This document shows positions 8,280 through 16,356 of a DNA stretch of 62,870 bases, piece by piece; position 1 is the first letter of the stretch; each line of letters starts with the position of its first letter. Below the pieces are notes generated by a model. That model did not search any database. It had not been told where the DNA came from and saw nothing but the letters and a program-made list of their open reading frames with translations. Made by a program: the position numbers and the translations under genes. The DNA lies in the NCBI GenBank assembly GCA_014653985.1, contig JACWDT010000007.1:1-62870 (forward strand), read 5' to 3'. This DNA is from Pelagibacterales bacterium SAG-MED22 (GTDB lineage: Bacteria; Pseudomonadota; Alphaproteobacteria; Pelagibacterales; Pelagibacteraceae).

Positions 8280-8308
8280 TTGACTCTTAACAATATCTTC
8301 ACTTTAAT
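8280..8308 (+). promoter_or_regulatory. dctP promoter
   Basis: TTGACT (8280-8285), a 17-base spacer and TTTAAT (8303-8308). The predicted start near 8315 leaves a leader of about 30 bases with a strong GAGGGAG ribosome site (8331-8337), 6 bases before the dctP ATG. Confidence 0.6.
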
Positions 8309-8343
8309 AGTAGTATCATAAATAACAATAGAGGGAGAATTAA

Positions 8344-9354
8344 ATGTTAAAAAAAATATCATTATGTTTAACTTCATTTGTTCTTGTGTTCACGTTAATT
8401 GGTTCTGCTTATGCTGTAACTTTAAAAGCAAGTCACCAATGGCCAGGAACTCCAAGAGCCGATGGATCATATGACCCACGTCATGAAATGGTGCAAATCA
8501 TTGCCGACGAGGTTAAAAAAGCTAATGTCGACATAGACATTAGAATTTACCCAGCAAAATCTTTATACAAACCAAAAGAACAGTGGAAACCTATGACTAC
8601 AGGTCAATTAGATATTTCTGCTTTCCCATTAGGTTATGCATCTAAATTTCATCCAGAATTTAGTGCTACATTAATGCCAGGAACTGTAAAAAATCACGAT
8701 CATGCTTTGAGATTTAATAAATCTCCAATGATGACTGAAATTAAAAAAATCATTAACGATGCTGGTGTAGTAGTACTATCAGATGCGTGGTTAGGCGGCG
8801 GATTTGCTTCTAAAACAAAATGTATTAGAAATCCTAGCGATGTTAAAGGACAAGTAATGAGGGCTGCAGGAAAAGCATTTAACCAAATGCTAGAAGCTGC
8901 TGGAGCAGGTATTCAAAGTATGCCTTCATCTGAAATCTATACGGGTCTGCAAACTGGAGTATTAACTGGTGCAAATACAAGTTCAGGTAGTTTTGTAAGT
9001 TACAAAATTTATGAACAAGTAAAATGTGCAACTCCTCCAGGAAAATTTGGTTTATGGTTTATGTATGAGCCAATCTTAATGTCTAAAAAATCTTTTGATG
9101 CTTTAAGCTCTAAGCAACAAAAAGCTTTAATGGCTGCAGGAAAAGTTGCTGAACAATATATGACTGAACAAGTAGCTAATCTTGATAAGAAATTTGAAGA
9201 TGCTTATAAAGCTGCAGGTGTTGAGTTAGTGTATATGTCTGAAGCCGATCATGCTGCGTGGATTGAAATTGCTAAAAAATCATCTCACAAAGCATTTGCT
9301 GAGCAAGTACCAGGTGGTGCTAAGCTTATGGAAATGGCTTTAGCAGTTAAGTAA
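8344..9354 (+). CDS. dctP: TRAP transporter periplasmic solute-binding protein
   Basis: A 336-aa periplasmic binding protein of a tripartite ATP-independent transporter, which captures an organic acid and delivers it to DctQM. Seen: a signal peptide (Lys-Lys, hydrophobic core, SAYA cleavage region at about residue 25), the KASHQWPG start of the mature protein, and VKGQVMRAAGKAFNQMLEAAG containing the conserved carboxylate-binding arginine. Length is normal. The strong ribosome site and the terminator right after the gene fit the usual excess of binding protein over permease. The ligand may be a dicarboxylate such as malonate, inferred from the downstream malonyl-CoA decarboxylase; the sequence alone does not prove it. 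Confidence 0.93.
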   Translation: MLKKISLCLTSFVLVFTLIGSAYAVTLKASHQWPGTPRADGSYDPRHEMVQIIADEVKKANVDIDIRIYPAKSLYKPKEQWKPMTTGQLDISAFPLGYASKFHPEFSATLMPGTVKNHDHALRFNKSPMMTEIKKIINDAGVVVLSDAWLGGGFASKTKCIRNPSDVKGQVMRAAGKAFNQMLEAAGAGIQSMPSSEIYTGLQTGVLTGANTSSGSFVSYKIYEQVKCATPPGKFGLWFMYEPILMSKKSFDALSSKQQKALMAAGKVAEQYMTEQVANLDKKFEDAYKAAGVELVYMSEADHAAWIEIAKKSSHKAFAEQVPGGAKLMEMALAVK

Positions 9355-9368
9355 TTTAATATATAAAG

Positions 9369-9403
9369 AACCCCTGTTTATAAATTAAGCAGGGGTTTTT
9401 TTT
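9369..9403 (+). terminator. dctP terminator/attenuator abutting dctQ
   Basis: AACCCCTG (9369-9376) pairs with CAGGGGTT (9390-9397), and the stem can extend inward through four more pairs. A run of eight T residues (9396-9403) follows. This is a textbook rho-independent terminator. Its T-tract ends exactly at the dctQ ATG (9404), so read-through is needed for dctQ, dctM and the genes behind them. Confidence 0.85.
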
Positions 9404-9898
9404 ATGAAAAAAAATTATTATAAATTTTGTAATTTAATGGCCCAAGTATGTGGGGCTTTTGCTGTTACTGCACTTCTTTTTTCAATTTTAATAATTGTTG
9501 AACTAGTTTTCGAAAGATATTTTTTTCAAAGAGCAATTACGTGGCAAACTGAGCTTGTAACCATGTTACTTGTTGCCTCCACATTTATTGGAAGTGCATA
9601 CGTTTTAAGTGAAAAAGCACATGTTAGTATGGAATGGATTTATGACTTTTTATCCTCAAAAAACGTTCTTAGATTAAAAATTTTTACATCATTATTAAGT
9701 TTACTTTTCTTTTTGATACTATTTTACTTTGGTTTCTTAATGGTCGAAGAAGCTTTTACGAAAAATTATACGACCGGAACTGTATGGGATCCACCCTTGT
9801 GGGTGCCTTATTCATCTATGATGATAGGAGCAGCTTTAATGATACTTCAGTATTTAGCAGAGATAATGAAATTAACTGACGAAAAGGACAAAAATTAA
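9404..9898 (+). CDS. dctQ: TRAP transporter small permease subunit
   Basis: A 164-aa DctQ-type inner-membrane subunit with four predicted transmembrane segments. Seen: an early hydrophobic helix, RAITWQTELVTMLLVASTFIGSAY with the family TW-x-E pattern, SEKAHVSMEWIYDFL, and a C-terminal membrane helix. It works with DctM and the DctP binding protein in Na+-driven uptake. The ATG directly follows the terminator T-tract, so there is no ribosome-binding site. An in-frame ATG further in (MAQVCGAF) would remove 11 residues but also lacks a good site. The stop overlaps the dctM start (TAATG). Confidence 0.9.
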   Translation: MKKNYYKFCNLMAQVCGAFAVTALLFSILIIVELVFERYFFQRAITWQTELVTMLLVASTFIGSAYVLSEKAHVSMEWIYDFLSSKNVLRLKIFTSLLSLLFFLILFYFGFLMVEEAFTKNYTTGTVWDPPLWVPYSSMMIGAALMILQYLAEIMKLTDEKDKN

Positions 9899-11229
9899 TG
9901 GATCCATTAATAATAGCAATAATTGTTGCAGTTTTTACTTTGATAGTTCTTTTTTCAGGAATTCCAATTGCTTTTGGATTGAGCTTTGTATCAATTGTTC
10001 TTTTGGTTTCATTTGAAGGATTTCAAATGTTAGACGTTTTTGCAGAAACTTTTTATGCAGGACTGAATTCATTTGTCTTACTCTCAATACCTATGTTTAT
10101 CCTGATGGGTATGGCTGTAGCCAATTCTCCTGCAGGTAAAGATTTATATACAGGTTTGGATAGATGGCTTTGGAGAGTTCCAGGTGGTTTAGTTATTTCT
10201 AATATAGGTGCTTGTTCAATTTTTGCAGCTTTAAGTGGTTCTAGTCCAGCTACATGTGCAGCAATTGGAACAATGGGGATACCCGAGATGAGAAAAAGAG
10301 GTTACTCAGATCAAATTGCTACAGGCACTATAGCTGCAGGTGGAACATTAGGAGTATTAATTCCTCCAAGTATAGTTTTAATTGTTTACGGAATTGCAAC
10401 TGGAACATCGATTGGGAGATTGTTTTTATGCGGTCTTGTACCTGGTTTTATGTTGGCAGGTATGTTTGCCATATGGGCTCTTATTCATAGCTACTTTATT
10501 GATAAAGAGGCTGCAAAAGCTTTAAGAAATAGAACACCTCCTACTTTAAAAGAAAAACTTGAAGTTCTTCCAAGAATACTTCCATTTCTAGCAATCATAG
10601 CTGGTGTTTTATATGTATTGTATGGTGGTGTAGCAACCCCTTCAGAGGCATCTGGAGTTGGAGCTTTTTTAGTTTTTGTTTTAATTGCAATTGTTTACAA
10701 AATTTATCAACCGAAAAAAATATGGAATATTGTTAAAGTTTCAATGAAGGAAAGTGTAATGATAATGTTTATCATTGCTGCTTCTTACCTTTTTGCATTT
10801 ACACTTTCACAACTTTATGTAACTCAGTCCTTAGCCCAGAGCATGGTTGAACTAAGTTCAAACAAATGGGTTGTATTTCTTTTAATAAATATATTTCTTT
10901 TAATAGCTGGTTTCTTTTTACCTCCAGTAGCGGTTATCGTTATGACTTCTGCTATATTATTACCTGTAATTACTACATTAGGTTTTGATCCATATTGGTT
11001 TGCAATTGTATTTACTATTAACATGGAGATAGGATTAATAACTCCTCCTGTTGGATTAAATCTTTATATTATAAAAGGCATTACCCCAGATGTAAGTTTG
11101 TCAGAAATTTTAAAAGGCTCTATACCATTTATGATCATAATGGCATTAGCAATTTTAATTTTGTGTATCTTTCCAGAGATAGTTACATGGCTTCCTGATA
11201 AAATAATGGGTAAACCTCTTGGATATTAA
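9898..11229 (+). CDS. dctM: TRAP transporter large permease subunit
   Basis: A 443-aa DctM-type channel subunit of the TRAP transporter, belonging to the ion-transporter superfamily, with about 12 membrane segments. Seen: an early LFSGIPIAFGLSFV helix, SIPMFILMGMAVANS, AALSGSSPATCAAIGTMGIP, GGTLGVLIPPSIVLIVYG, and a matching second half with MEIGLITPPVGLNLYI. The start overlaps the dctQ stop by 1 bp, and the 3' end overlaps dusA by 11 bp. It is probably translated by coupling. Confidence 0.93.
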   Translation: MDPLIIAIIVAVFTLIVLFSGIPIAFGLSFVSIVLLVSFEGFQMLDVFAETFYAGLNSFVLLSIPMFILMGMAVANSPAGKDLYTGLDRWLWRVPGGLVISNIGACSIFAALSGSSPATCAAIGTMGIPEMRKRGYSDQIATGTIAAGGTLGVLIPPSIVLIVYGIATGTSIGRLFLCGLVPGFMLAGMFAIWALIHSYFIDKEAAKALRNRTPPTLKEKLEVLPRILPFLAIIAGVLYVLYGGVATPSEASGVGAFLVFVLIAIVYKIYQPKKIWNIVKVSMKESVMIMFIIAASYLFAFTLSQLYVTQSLAQSMVELSSNKWVVFLLINIFLLIAGFFLPPVAVIVMTSAILLPVITTLGFDPYWFAIVFTINMEIGLITPPVGLNLYIIKGITPDVSLSEILKGSIPFMIIMALAILILCIFPEIVTWLPDKIMGKPLGY

Positions 11230-12223
11230 TAGTAAAATTAATCGAAAAATATCTGTTGCTCCAATGATGGATTGCACAGATAGACACGATCGTTTTTTCT
11301 TAAGATTAATGAGTAAAAATGTAATGCTTTATACTGAAATGGTTGCAACAAAATCTGCAATACATGGAGATAGAAAAAAAATCTTATCTTATAGTCCTGA
11401 AGAAAAACCACTAGCATTACAAGTTGGAGGTTCAAATAAAGAGGAGCTAGCTGAAGTTGCAAAGATTGCAGAGGATATGGGATATGATGAAATTAATATT
11501 AACTTAGGTTGTCCTAGTAAAAAGGTTCAAAAAAATATGTTCGGTGCTTGTTTAATGAAAGAGCCGGATCTAGTAGCCGAATGTATAAATGCAATGGTTA
11601 AATCGTGCAATATTCCAGTTACAGCAAAAACTAGAATTGGATTTGATGATGTGGAAAGCTTTAAATATCTAAATAGTTTTATTCACAAAATGAGAGACGC
11701 GGGTACAAAAACATTTATTTTGCATGCAAGAAAAGCAATGCTAACTGGACTTTCTCCTAAGCAAAATCTAAATATTCCAAAACTTAATTACAACATGGTT
11801 TATGAAGTAAAAAAACAAAACCCAGATTTAGAAATAATTATTAATGGAGGTATTTCAAAAATAGATGAAATTAACAATCATTTAAAACACTGCGATGGAG
11901 TTATGATAGGAAGATCTATTTATCAAAACCCATATTCATTAGTAGAAATTGAAAGAGAAATATTTAACACAAAAATTAATCCTAGCAGAGAGAAGGTAGC
12001 TGAGCAGCTTTTAGAGTACGTGGAAAAAGAAGTTAAATTAGGAACAAAGGTTAATCATATAATGAGACACACTGTGGGTTTATATCATGGTCAAATAGGA
12101 TCAAAGGAATGGAAAAAATATTTAAGTGAAAATTTAATGGCCCGTGAATCTGATTTTCAAAAAACAAAACATATTATGACAATTGTTCAAAATAATGAAA
12201 AAGCCAATCAGGCAAATACATAA
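11219..12223 (+). CDS. dusA: tRNA-dihydrouridine(20/20a) synthase
   Basis: A 334-aa FMN-dependent enzyme that reduces uridine 20/20a in the tRNA D-loop. Seen: VAPMMDCTDRH near the N-terminus, the catalytic cysteine in NLGCPSKKVQ (Cys98), GACLM, and the C-terminal RHTVGLYHGQIGSKEWKKYL helix typical of the DusA subgroup. The start is a TTG at 11219 inside the end of dctM; no ATG lies upstream of the conserved core, so the TTG is the likely start. It is a housekeeping gene lodged in a transport operon: it overlaps dctM by 11 bp and the next gene by 1 bp. Confidence 0.92.
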   Translation: MDINSKINRKISVAPMMDCTDRHDRFFLRLMSKNVMLYTEMVATKSAIHGDRKKILSYSPEEKPLALQVGGSNKEELAEVAKIAEDMGYDEININLGCPSKKVQKNMFGACLMKEPDLVAECINAMVKSCNIPVTAKTRIGFDDVESFKYLNSFIHKMRDAGTKTFILHARKAMLTGLSPKQNLNIPKLNYNMVYEVKKQNPDLEIIINGGISKIDEINNHLKHCDGVMIGRSIYQNPYSLVEIEREIFNTKINPSREKVAEQLLEYVEKEVKLGTKVNHIMRHTVGLYHGQIGSKEWKKYLSENLMARESDFQKTKHIMTIVQNNEKANQANT

Positions 12224-13059
12224 TGGATATCTCAAATATTAATGAAATTATAAATTTGTTAGTCGTGTTGGCTATAGCTGCAGCAGCTGCTGGTTTCATG
12301 GCTGGTTTATTGGGGGTTGGAGGAGGAATAATAATGGTTCCAGCCTTGTATTATGCTTTTACAGTTTTAGATTTTGATATTGTTACAAGAATGCATCTAT
12401 CTGTTGGTACCTCTTTAGCAATCATTATTCCTACTTCAATAATTTCTACAAAAACACATATGGAATATAACGCCGTAGATTTTAAGATGGTTAAATCATT
12501 TGGTATTTTTATTTTATTTGGGGTAATAGCTGGAACTTTTCTAGCAGTTAATTTAAAAACACCAGCTTTAGTGTTATTTTTTTCAATTTTTGCATTTATT
12601 GTTGGTTTATTTTTTATATTTTTAAGAGATATGCTTTTAGAAAACCCTAAGAAAATTTCCAATATAGTTAAAAATATCTCAGGAATTGTTATAGGGTTTA
12701 TTTCAGTCCCCCTAGGTATTGGTGGAGGATCATTGATGGTTCCTTTCATGAGAACTTTTGGTTATGACATTAGAAAATCAATAGGAACAGCTGCAGCAGT
12801 CGGATTTTTAATTGCAGTTACAGGGACAACCACAATGATAATTGGTGGTAAAATTATCAATAATGTTAATACTCCCTTTAGTTTAGGATACATAAATTTA
12901 TTAGGTTTTATGGTTTTTGTTCCTGTGACGATGTTAATGGCAAGGATAGGTGCTAAAGCGGTATATAAAATTAACAAGGCCTTATTAAGCAAGATCTTTG
13001 GAACTTTTTTAATAATTGTTTCATTAAGATCTTTTTACGAATATTTAAGTATAAATTAG
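12223..13059 (+). CDS. TauE/SafE-family permease
   Basis: A 278-aa inner-membrane protein of the TauE/SafE (DUF81) family, members of which export sulfite or sulfonates or carry organic anions. Seen: two related halves, each with a Gly-rich membrane motif (GLLGVGGGIIMVP and PLGIGGGSLMVPF), and about eight predicted transmembrane segments. Length is typical. It overlaps dusA by 1 bp and is 2 bp ahead of malonyl-CoA decarboxylase, so it is in the same transcription unit as the TRAP permease. A second anion carrier linked to the same pathway is possible but unproven. Confidence 0.88.
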   Translation: MDISNINEIINLLVVLAIAAAAAGFMAGLLGVGGGIIMVPALYYAFTVLDFDIVTRMHLSVGTSLAIIIPTSIISTKTHMEYNAVDFKMVKSFGIFILFGVIAGTFLAVNLKTPALVLFFSIFAFIVGLFFIFLRDMLLENPKKISNIVKNISGIVIGFISVPLGIGGGSLMVPFMRTFGYDIRKSIGTAAAVGFLIAVTGTTTMIIGGKIINNVNTPFSLGYINLLGFMVFVPVTMLMARIGAKAVYKINKALLSKIFGTFLIIVSLRSFYEYLSIN

Positions 13060-13061
13060 TT

Positions 13062-14375
13062 ATGAAAAATATATTTAACTTAAAAGACATTGTTTCATCT
13101 ATTGCTGATGTAGGTCAAAAACTGTTCAAGAAAAATGCACTTAAAAAGAATGATTTGGAGACAATACTGTCATTATGTGATGATTTAATTTCCAATAAAG
13201 GTGCAGCTTTTGGAATAACTGTTGCTAGAGATGTAACAGATCTTTATCAAAGTCTTACTCCTGAAAATAAACTAGCTTTTTTTAAAAAAATTAATGAGAA
13301 ATTTAAACCTAGTCATACCAAAGTATCAGAAGCTATAGAAAATTATCAAAAAACTCAGAATGACAAAAATTTATTTAATTTATTTATAGTATCTGAAGGA
13401 AAGAGAAGAGAATTGTTTAGAAGAATGAATATGGCTCCAAATGGAATCTCCACCATAGTTTCATTAAGAGAAGATTTACTAAAAGTTTTAAAAGACAATT
13501 CTGAACTAAAAGCTTTGGATGATGATTTAAGAGAACTATTTAAATCATGGTTTAATCCTGGTTTTTTAAGACTAGCTAAAATTACTTGGGATACAAAAGC
13601 AGCAGTTTTAGAAAAAATAATGAAATATGAGAGAGTTCATAAAATTAAAGACATGGATGAACTTAAAAGAAGACTAGGTGAAGATAGAAGATTCTTTTCC
13701 TACTTTCATCCAGCACTTGAGGATGAACCAATAATATTCGTTGAGGTAGCACTCACCAATGGTTTAAGTAAATCTATCCAAGAAATTACAAAACCACATA
13801 ATATTGGAGGTAAAAATCATGATACTGCAACTTTTTATTCAATCAGTAACTGTCAGGATGGTTTATCGAGAGTGACTTTAGGTAACTTTTTAATTAAAAG
13901 AGTTGTTTATGAAATTCAGGAAGAATTACCTGACATAAAACACTTTGGAACTTTATCACCTATACCAGGATTTAGAGATTGGTTCTCATATTTAGAAGAC
14001 AATAAATTAAAAAATATTTTAGGTAATATACCTTTAGAAAATATTTCTTTTTTAAAATCTTCAGATTTAAAAGTAGGAGATACTAGAATTGTATCTAATA
14101 AAGATGCTATTTTAAAATTAGTTGCTCATTATTTGATAAATGAAAAAAATCATAAGCAATTACCGATTAACGATGTAACAAGATTTCATTTAGGAAATGG
14201 AGCAATTGTTGAGGATATTAATATAAATGCAAATGTTTCCGAAGTTGGTTTTAATAGATCATTTGGTGTTATGGTAAATTACTTATATGAACTTAAGAAT
14301 ATCGAAAAAAATCACGAAGATTATATTAATAACAAAAAAGTAATAATCTCAGATAAACTCAAAAAGTTTATTTAA
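13062..14375 (+). CDS. malonyl-CoA decarboxylase
   Basis: A 437-aa malonyl-CoA decarboxylase (MatA/MCD family), converting malonyl-CoA to acetyl-CoA and CO2. Seen: a helical N-terminal domain (about residues 1-190) and the acetyltransferase-like catalytic domain with FHPALEDEP (215-223), ISNCQDGL (261-268), GTLSPIPGF (296-304) and the later FHLGNGA stretch, all hallmarks of the family. It is the last gene of the run from dctQ. With an imported malonate and a CoA-transferase it would give acetyl-CoA. Alternatively it could simply remove endogenous malonyl-CoA. It converges with the DUF2061 gene, overlapping by 4 bp. Confidence 0.93.
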   Translation: MKNIFNLKDIVSSIADVGQKLFKKNALKKNDLETILSLCDDLISNKGAAFGITVARDVTDLYQSLTPENKLAFFKKINEKFKPSHTKVSEAIENYQKTQNDKNLFNLFIVSEGKRRELFRRMNMAPNGISTIVSLREDLLKVLKDNSELKALDDDLRELFKSWFNPGFLRLAKITWDTKAAVLEKIMKYERVHKIKDMDELKRRLGEDRRFFSYFHPALEDEPIIFVEVALTNGLSKSIQEITKPHNIGGKNHDTATFYSISNCQDGLSRVTLGNFLIKRVVYEIQEELPDIKHFGTLSPIPGFRDWFSYLEDNKLKNILGNIPLENISFLKSSDLKVGDTRIVSNKDAILKLVAHYLINEKNHKQLPINDVTRFHLGNGAIVEDININANVSEVGFNRSFGVMVNYLYELKNIEKNHEDYINNKKVIISDKLKKFI

Positions 14376-14572
14376 TTGGTACCCCATTTAACTTTATTCC
14401 AAATTCTTTCGTGGAAGTAATAAAAAAAAAGTGGAATAATTGATCCAATTCCTAATATTCCAGCTCCCACAAACGTACCAGTATAAATATAGCCAAATAT
14501 TACCCAATAAATAAAAATAAAAAGTCTCCAAGAAAAAGTTTTTGCAACTGATCTTATTTTTTTATCTGCCAT
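14372..14572 (-). CDS. DUF2061 membrane protein
   Basis: A 66-aa protein of the DUF2061 family with two hydrophobic segments, function unknown. Seen: RSVAKTFSWRLFIFIYWVIFG at the N-terminus, matching the family's SxxKxxSWRxxxxxxT-type start, a Gly-rich second membrane stretch, and FFYYFHERIWNKVKWG at the C-terminus, the family's YYxHERxW signature. It lies just downstream of the pgm terminator on the same strand and converges with malonyl-CoA decarboxylase. Confidence 0.85.
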   Translation of the reverse strand: MADKKIRSVAKTFSWRLFIFIYWVIFGYIYTGTFVGAGILGIGSIIPLFFYYFHERIWNKVKWGTN

Positions 14573-14612
14573 TGTTTAGATATATAGGAAAATTAGATTT
14601 TATAAATCTTTC

Positions 14613-14651
14613 AAAAAAAAAGAGGTGATTTCAGTCTCCCTCCATCACCTC
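14613..14651 (-). terminator. pgm terminator
   Basis: On the minus strand GAGGTGAT (14651-14644) pairs with ATCACCTC (14629-14622), with a 14-base loop. Nine T residues follow (complement of 14613-14621). It lies 72 bases past the phosphomannomutase stop on that strand and is a good rho-independent terminator. Confidence 0.8.
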
Positions 14652-14722
14652 ACTAAGTAAATTTAAATGATTCTTTACAATTGTATGAACACTTAATAGT
14701 TGAAAATAATGTTTATCAACCT

Positions 14723-16177
14723 TTAAATTTTTTGGTCATAATCACCTATTTTTCCAGTTTTTTGGAGCAAATCATCAATAAAATCGAAGATTTCTTTCTT
14801 TCTTTTATCTGATGTTGGGCTTTCAGTAACAATAACTAAAGATGGTTTATTTGATGACGCCCTAATCAAACCCCACGAACCATCCTCAAAAGAAAATCTA
14901 ATTCCATTGACTGTTAAAATCTTTGTTATGGTTTGATTATCAATTTTTATTTTATTTTTTTTAATTTTCTCGACTTGTTTCACTAATTCTTCAACTACTT
15001 GATATTTTTCTTCATCTTTACAAAAAGGAGCCATAGTGGGTGATTGATAAGTGGTAGGTAATTCCTCAATAATTTCACTCATTTTTTTATTTTGATTATT
15101 TAGTAAGTGACAAACTTGAATTGCAGAATTAATACCATCATCGTATCCATAACCTAGTGGTTGATTAAAAAAGAAGTGTCCACTTTTTTCAAAGCCAGCT
15201 AAAGCTTTTTCTGTATTAACTTTTCTTTTAATATGTGAATGACCTGTTTTCCAGTAGATTGTATCGCAGTTATTTTCTACCAATATTTTATCTTTTGAGT
15301 ATAAACCTGTAGATTTAACATCTACTACAAACTTTGAATTTTGATGTTTTGCAGATAAGTTTCTAGCAATTAATAAACCAATTTTATCTGAGAATATTTC
15401 ATTACCCTTATTGTCAATTACTCCAACTCTGTCACCATCACCATCGAAACCAAAACCTATATCTGCATTATTTTCTTTGACTGATTTTGCTATCTCATGA
15501 AGCATTTCTAAATCTTCAGGATTAGGATTATACTTTGGAAATGTCCAGTCTAAGTTGCAATCCAGTTCAATTACCTCACAACCTATTCCTCTTAAAACAT
15601 CAGGAGCGAATATACCTGCAGTTCCATTACCACATGCAACGACTGCTTTTATTTTTTTTTCAATTTTATTATTTTTGATTAGATCTTCTTTATAAACCTG
15701 CTGAAAATTTTCAATTTGTTTTTCATTTCCTTGACCTGATATAAATTTTTTATTTAATGTTATTTCTTTTAGTTCCTTCATTTCTTCTGGCGCATGAGTT
15801 AATCCTTTTTTGATACCCATCTTAACTCCAGTCCACCCATTTTCATTGTGACTTGCTGTTACCATTGCAACTGCATCAGACTTCAAATTAAATTGGGCAA
15901 AATAAACCATAGGTGATAATGACAATCCAACATCTTCGACATTGCACCCAGTTGATATCAAACCCTTTTTAAGAGCTGTTTTTATTTCCTCGCTATAAGA
16001 ACGATAGTCATGACCAACTATAATGGTAGGGTTATTTTTTTTGGTATGATTAATTATCTGTGTTCCTAAACCTTTTCCAAGATTCTCTATTCCGGCTTTA
16101 TTTATGCTTTCTTCGTACAACCATCTCGCGTCATATTCTCTAAAACCATAGGGATCAATTTTAATATTTTGTGTCAT
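14723..16177 (-). CDS. phosphomannomutase/phosphoglucomutase
   Basis: A 484-aa alpha-D-phosphohexomutase that interconverts hexose 1- and 6-phosphates (AlgC/ManB type). Seen: GFREYDARW near the start, the phosphoserine loop TASHN (107-111, Ser109), the Mg2+-binding DGDGD (245-249), and the sugar-binding loop in a variant form, FEKSGHF (329-335). The C-terminal phosphate-binding domain ends with GLIRASSNKPSLVIVTES. Its product could feed nucleotide-sugar and osmolyte synthesis. Whether it also serves as glucosamine mutase cannot be told. It is divergent from nrdA across a 179-bp regulatory region and is followed by its own terminator. Confidence 0.9.
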   Translation of the reverse strand: MTQNIKIDPYGFREYDARWLYEESINKAGIENLGKGLGTQIINHTKKNNPTIIVGHDYRSYSEEIKTALKKGLISTGCNVEDVGLSLSPMVYFAQFNLKSDAVAMVTASHNENGWTGVKMGIKKGLTHAPEEMKELKEITLNKKFISGQGNEKQIENFQQVYKEDLIKNNKIEKKIKAVVACGNGTAGIFAPDVLRGIGCEVIELDCNLDWTFPKYNPNPEDLEMLHEIAKSVKENNADIGFGFDGDGDRVGVIDNKGNEIFSDKIGLLIARNLSAKHQNSKFVVDVKSTGLYSKDKILVENNCDTIYWKTGHSHIKRKVNTEKALAGFEKSGHFFFNQPLGYGYDDGINSAIQVCHLLNNQNKKMSEIIEELPTTYQSPTMAPFCKDEEKYQVVEELVKQVEKIKKNKIKIDNQTITKILTVNGIRFSFEDGSWGLIRASSNKPSLVIVTESPTSDKRKKEIFDFIDDLLQKTGKIGDYDQKI

Positions 16178-16252
16178 TTGCTAATTTCTTATCTCTTTTA
16201 TGTTAATTACCTGTAATTTTTTAATTTTTTTTATTGATACATAATTCATTAT

Positions 16253-16267
16253 GTTCTATAAATGTTC
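16253..16267. promoter_or_regulatory. LexA-type box upstream of nrdA
   Basis: GTTC-N7-GTTC with exact 7-base spacing (GTTC at 16253-16256 and 16264-16267). This direct repeat is the established LexA operator of alphaproteobacteria. It lies 2 bases before a candidate -35 of nrdA and also within reach of the divergent phosphohexomutase promoter. It predicts SOS induction of ribonucleotide reductase. Confidence 0.6.
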
Positions 16268-16269
16268 TA

Positions 16270-16297
16270 TTGATTTACTGTTTATATAGTATATTAA
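16270..16297 (+). promoter_or_regulatory. nrdA promoter candidate
   Basis: TTGATT (16270-16275), a 16-base spacer and TATTAA (16292-16297). Overlapping TATAGT/TATATT alternatives exist around 16285-16295, so the exact -10 is uncertain. A start near 16304 would leave a leader of about 50 bases before the nrdA ATG at 16357. Confidence 0.4.
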
Positions 16298-16309
16298 CAC
16301 AAAGCGCCT

Positions 16310-16324
16310 ACAACATGTAGTTGT
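16310..16324. promoter_or_regulatory. 15-bp palindrome in the nrdA leader
   Basis: ACAAC-ATGTA-GTTGT, a perfect 5-bp inverted repeat around a 5-base centre. It lies just downstream of the predicted transcription start. It could be an operator or chance; it does not match the NrdR box. Confidence 0.25.
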
Positions 16325-16356
16325 TTTCGTATAGTAAACCAAATATAATAGAAGTT

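Noticed and set aside
12351..12749. Antisense open frame of 132 aa inside the TauE/SafE gene
   Set aside because: Low-complexity shadow of a membrane protein gene; the sense frame has clear family motifs.
16283..16300. NrdR box before nrdA
   Set aside because: The AT-rich TATATAGTATATTA stretch does not match the paired ACAC...GTGT pattern of NrdR boxes.
16321..16356. TTG start for nrdA adding 12 residues
   Set aside because: No ribosome site and no family similarity in the added residues; the ATG at 16357 fits better.
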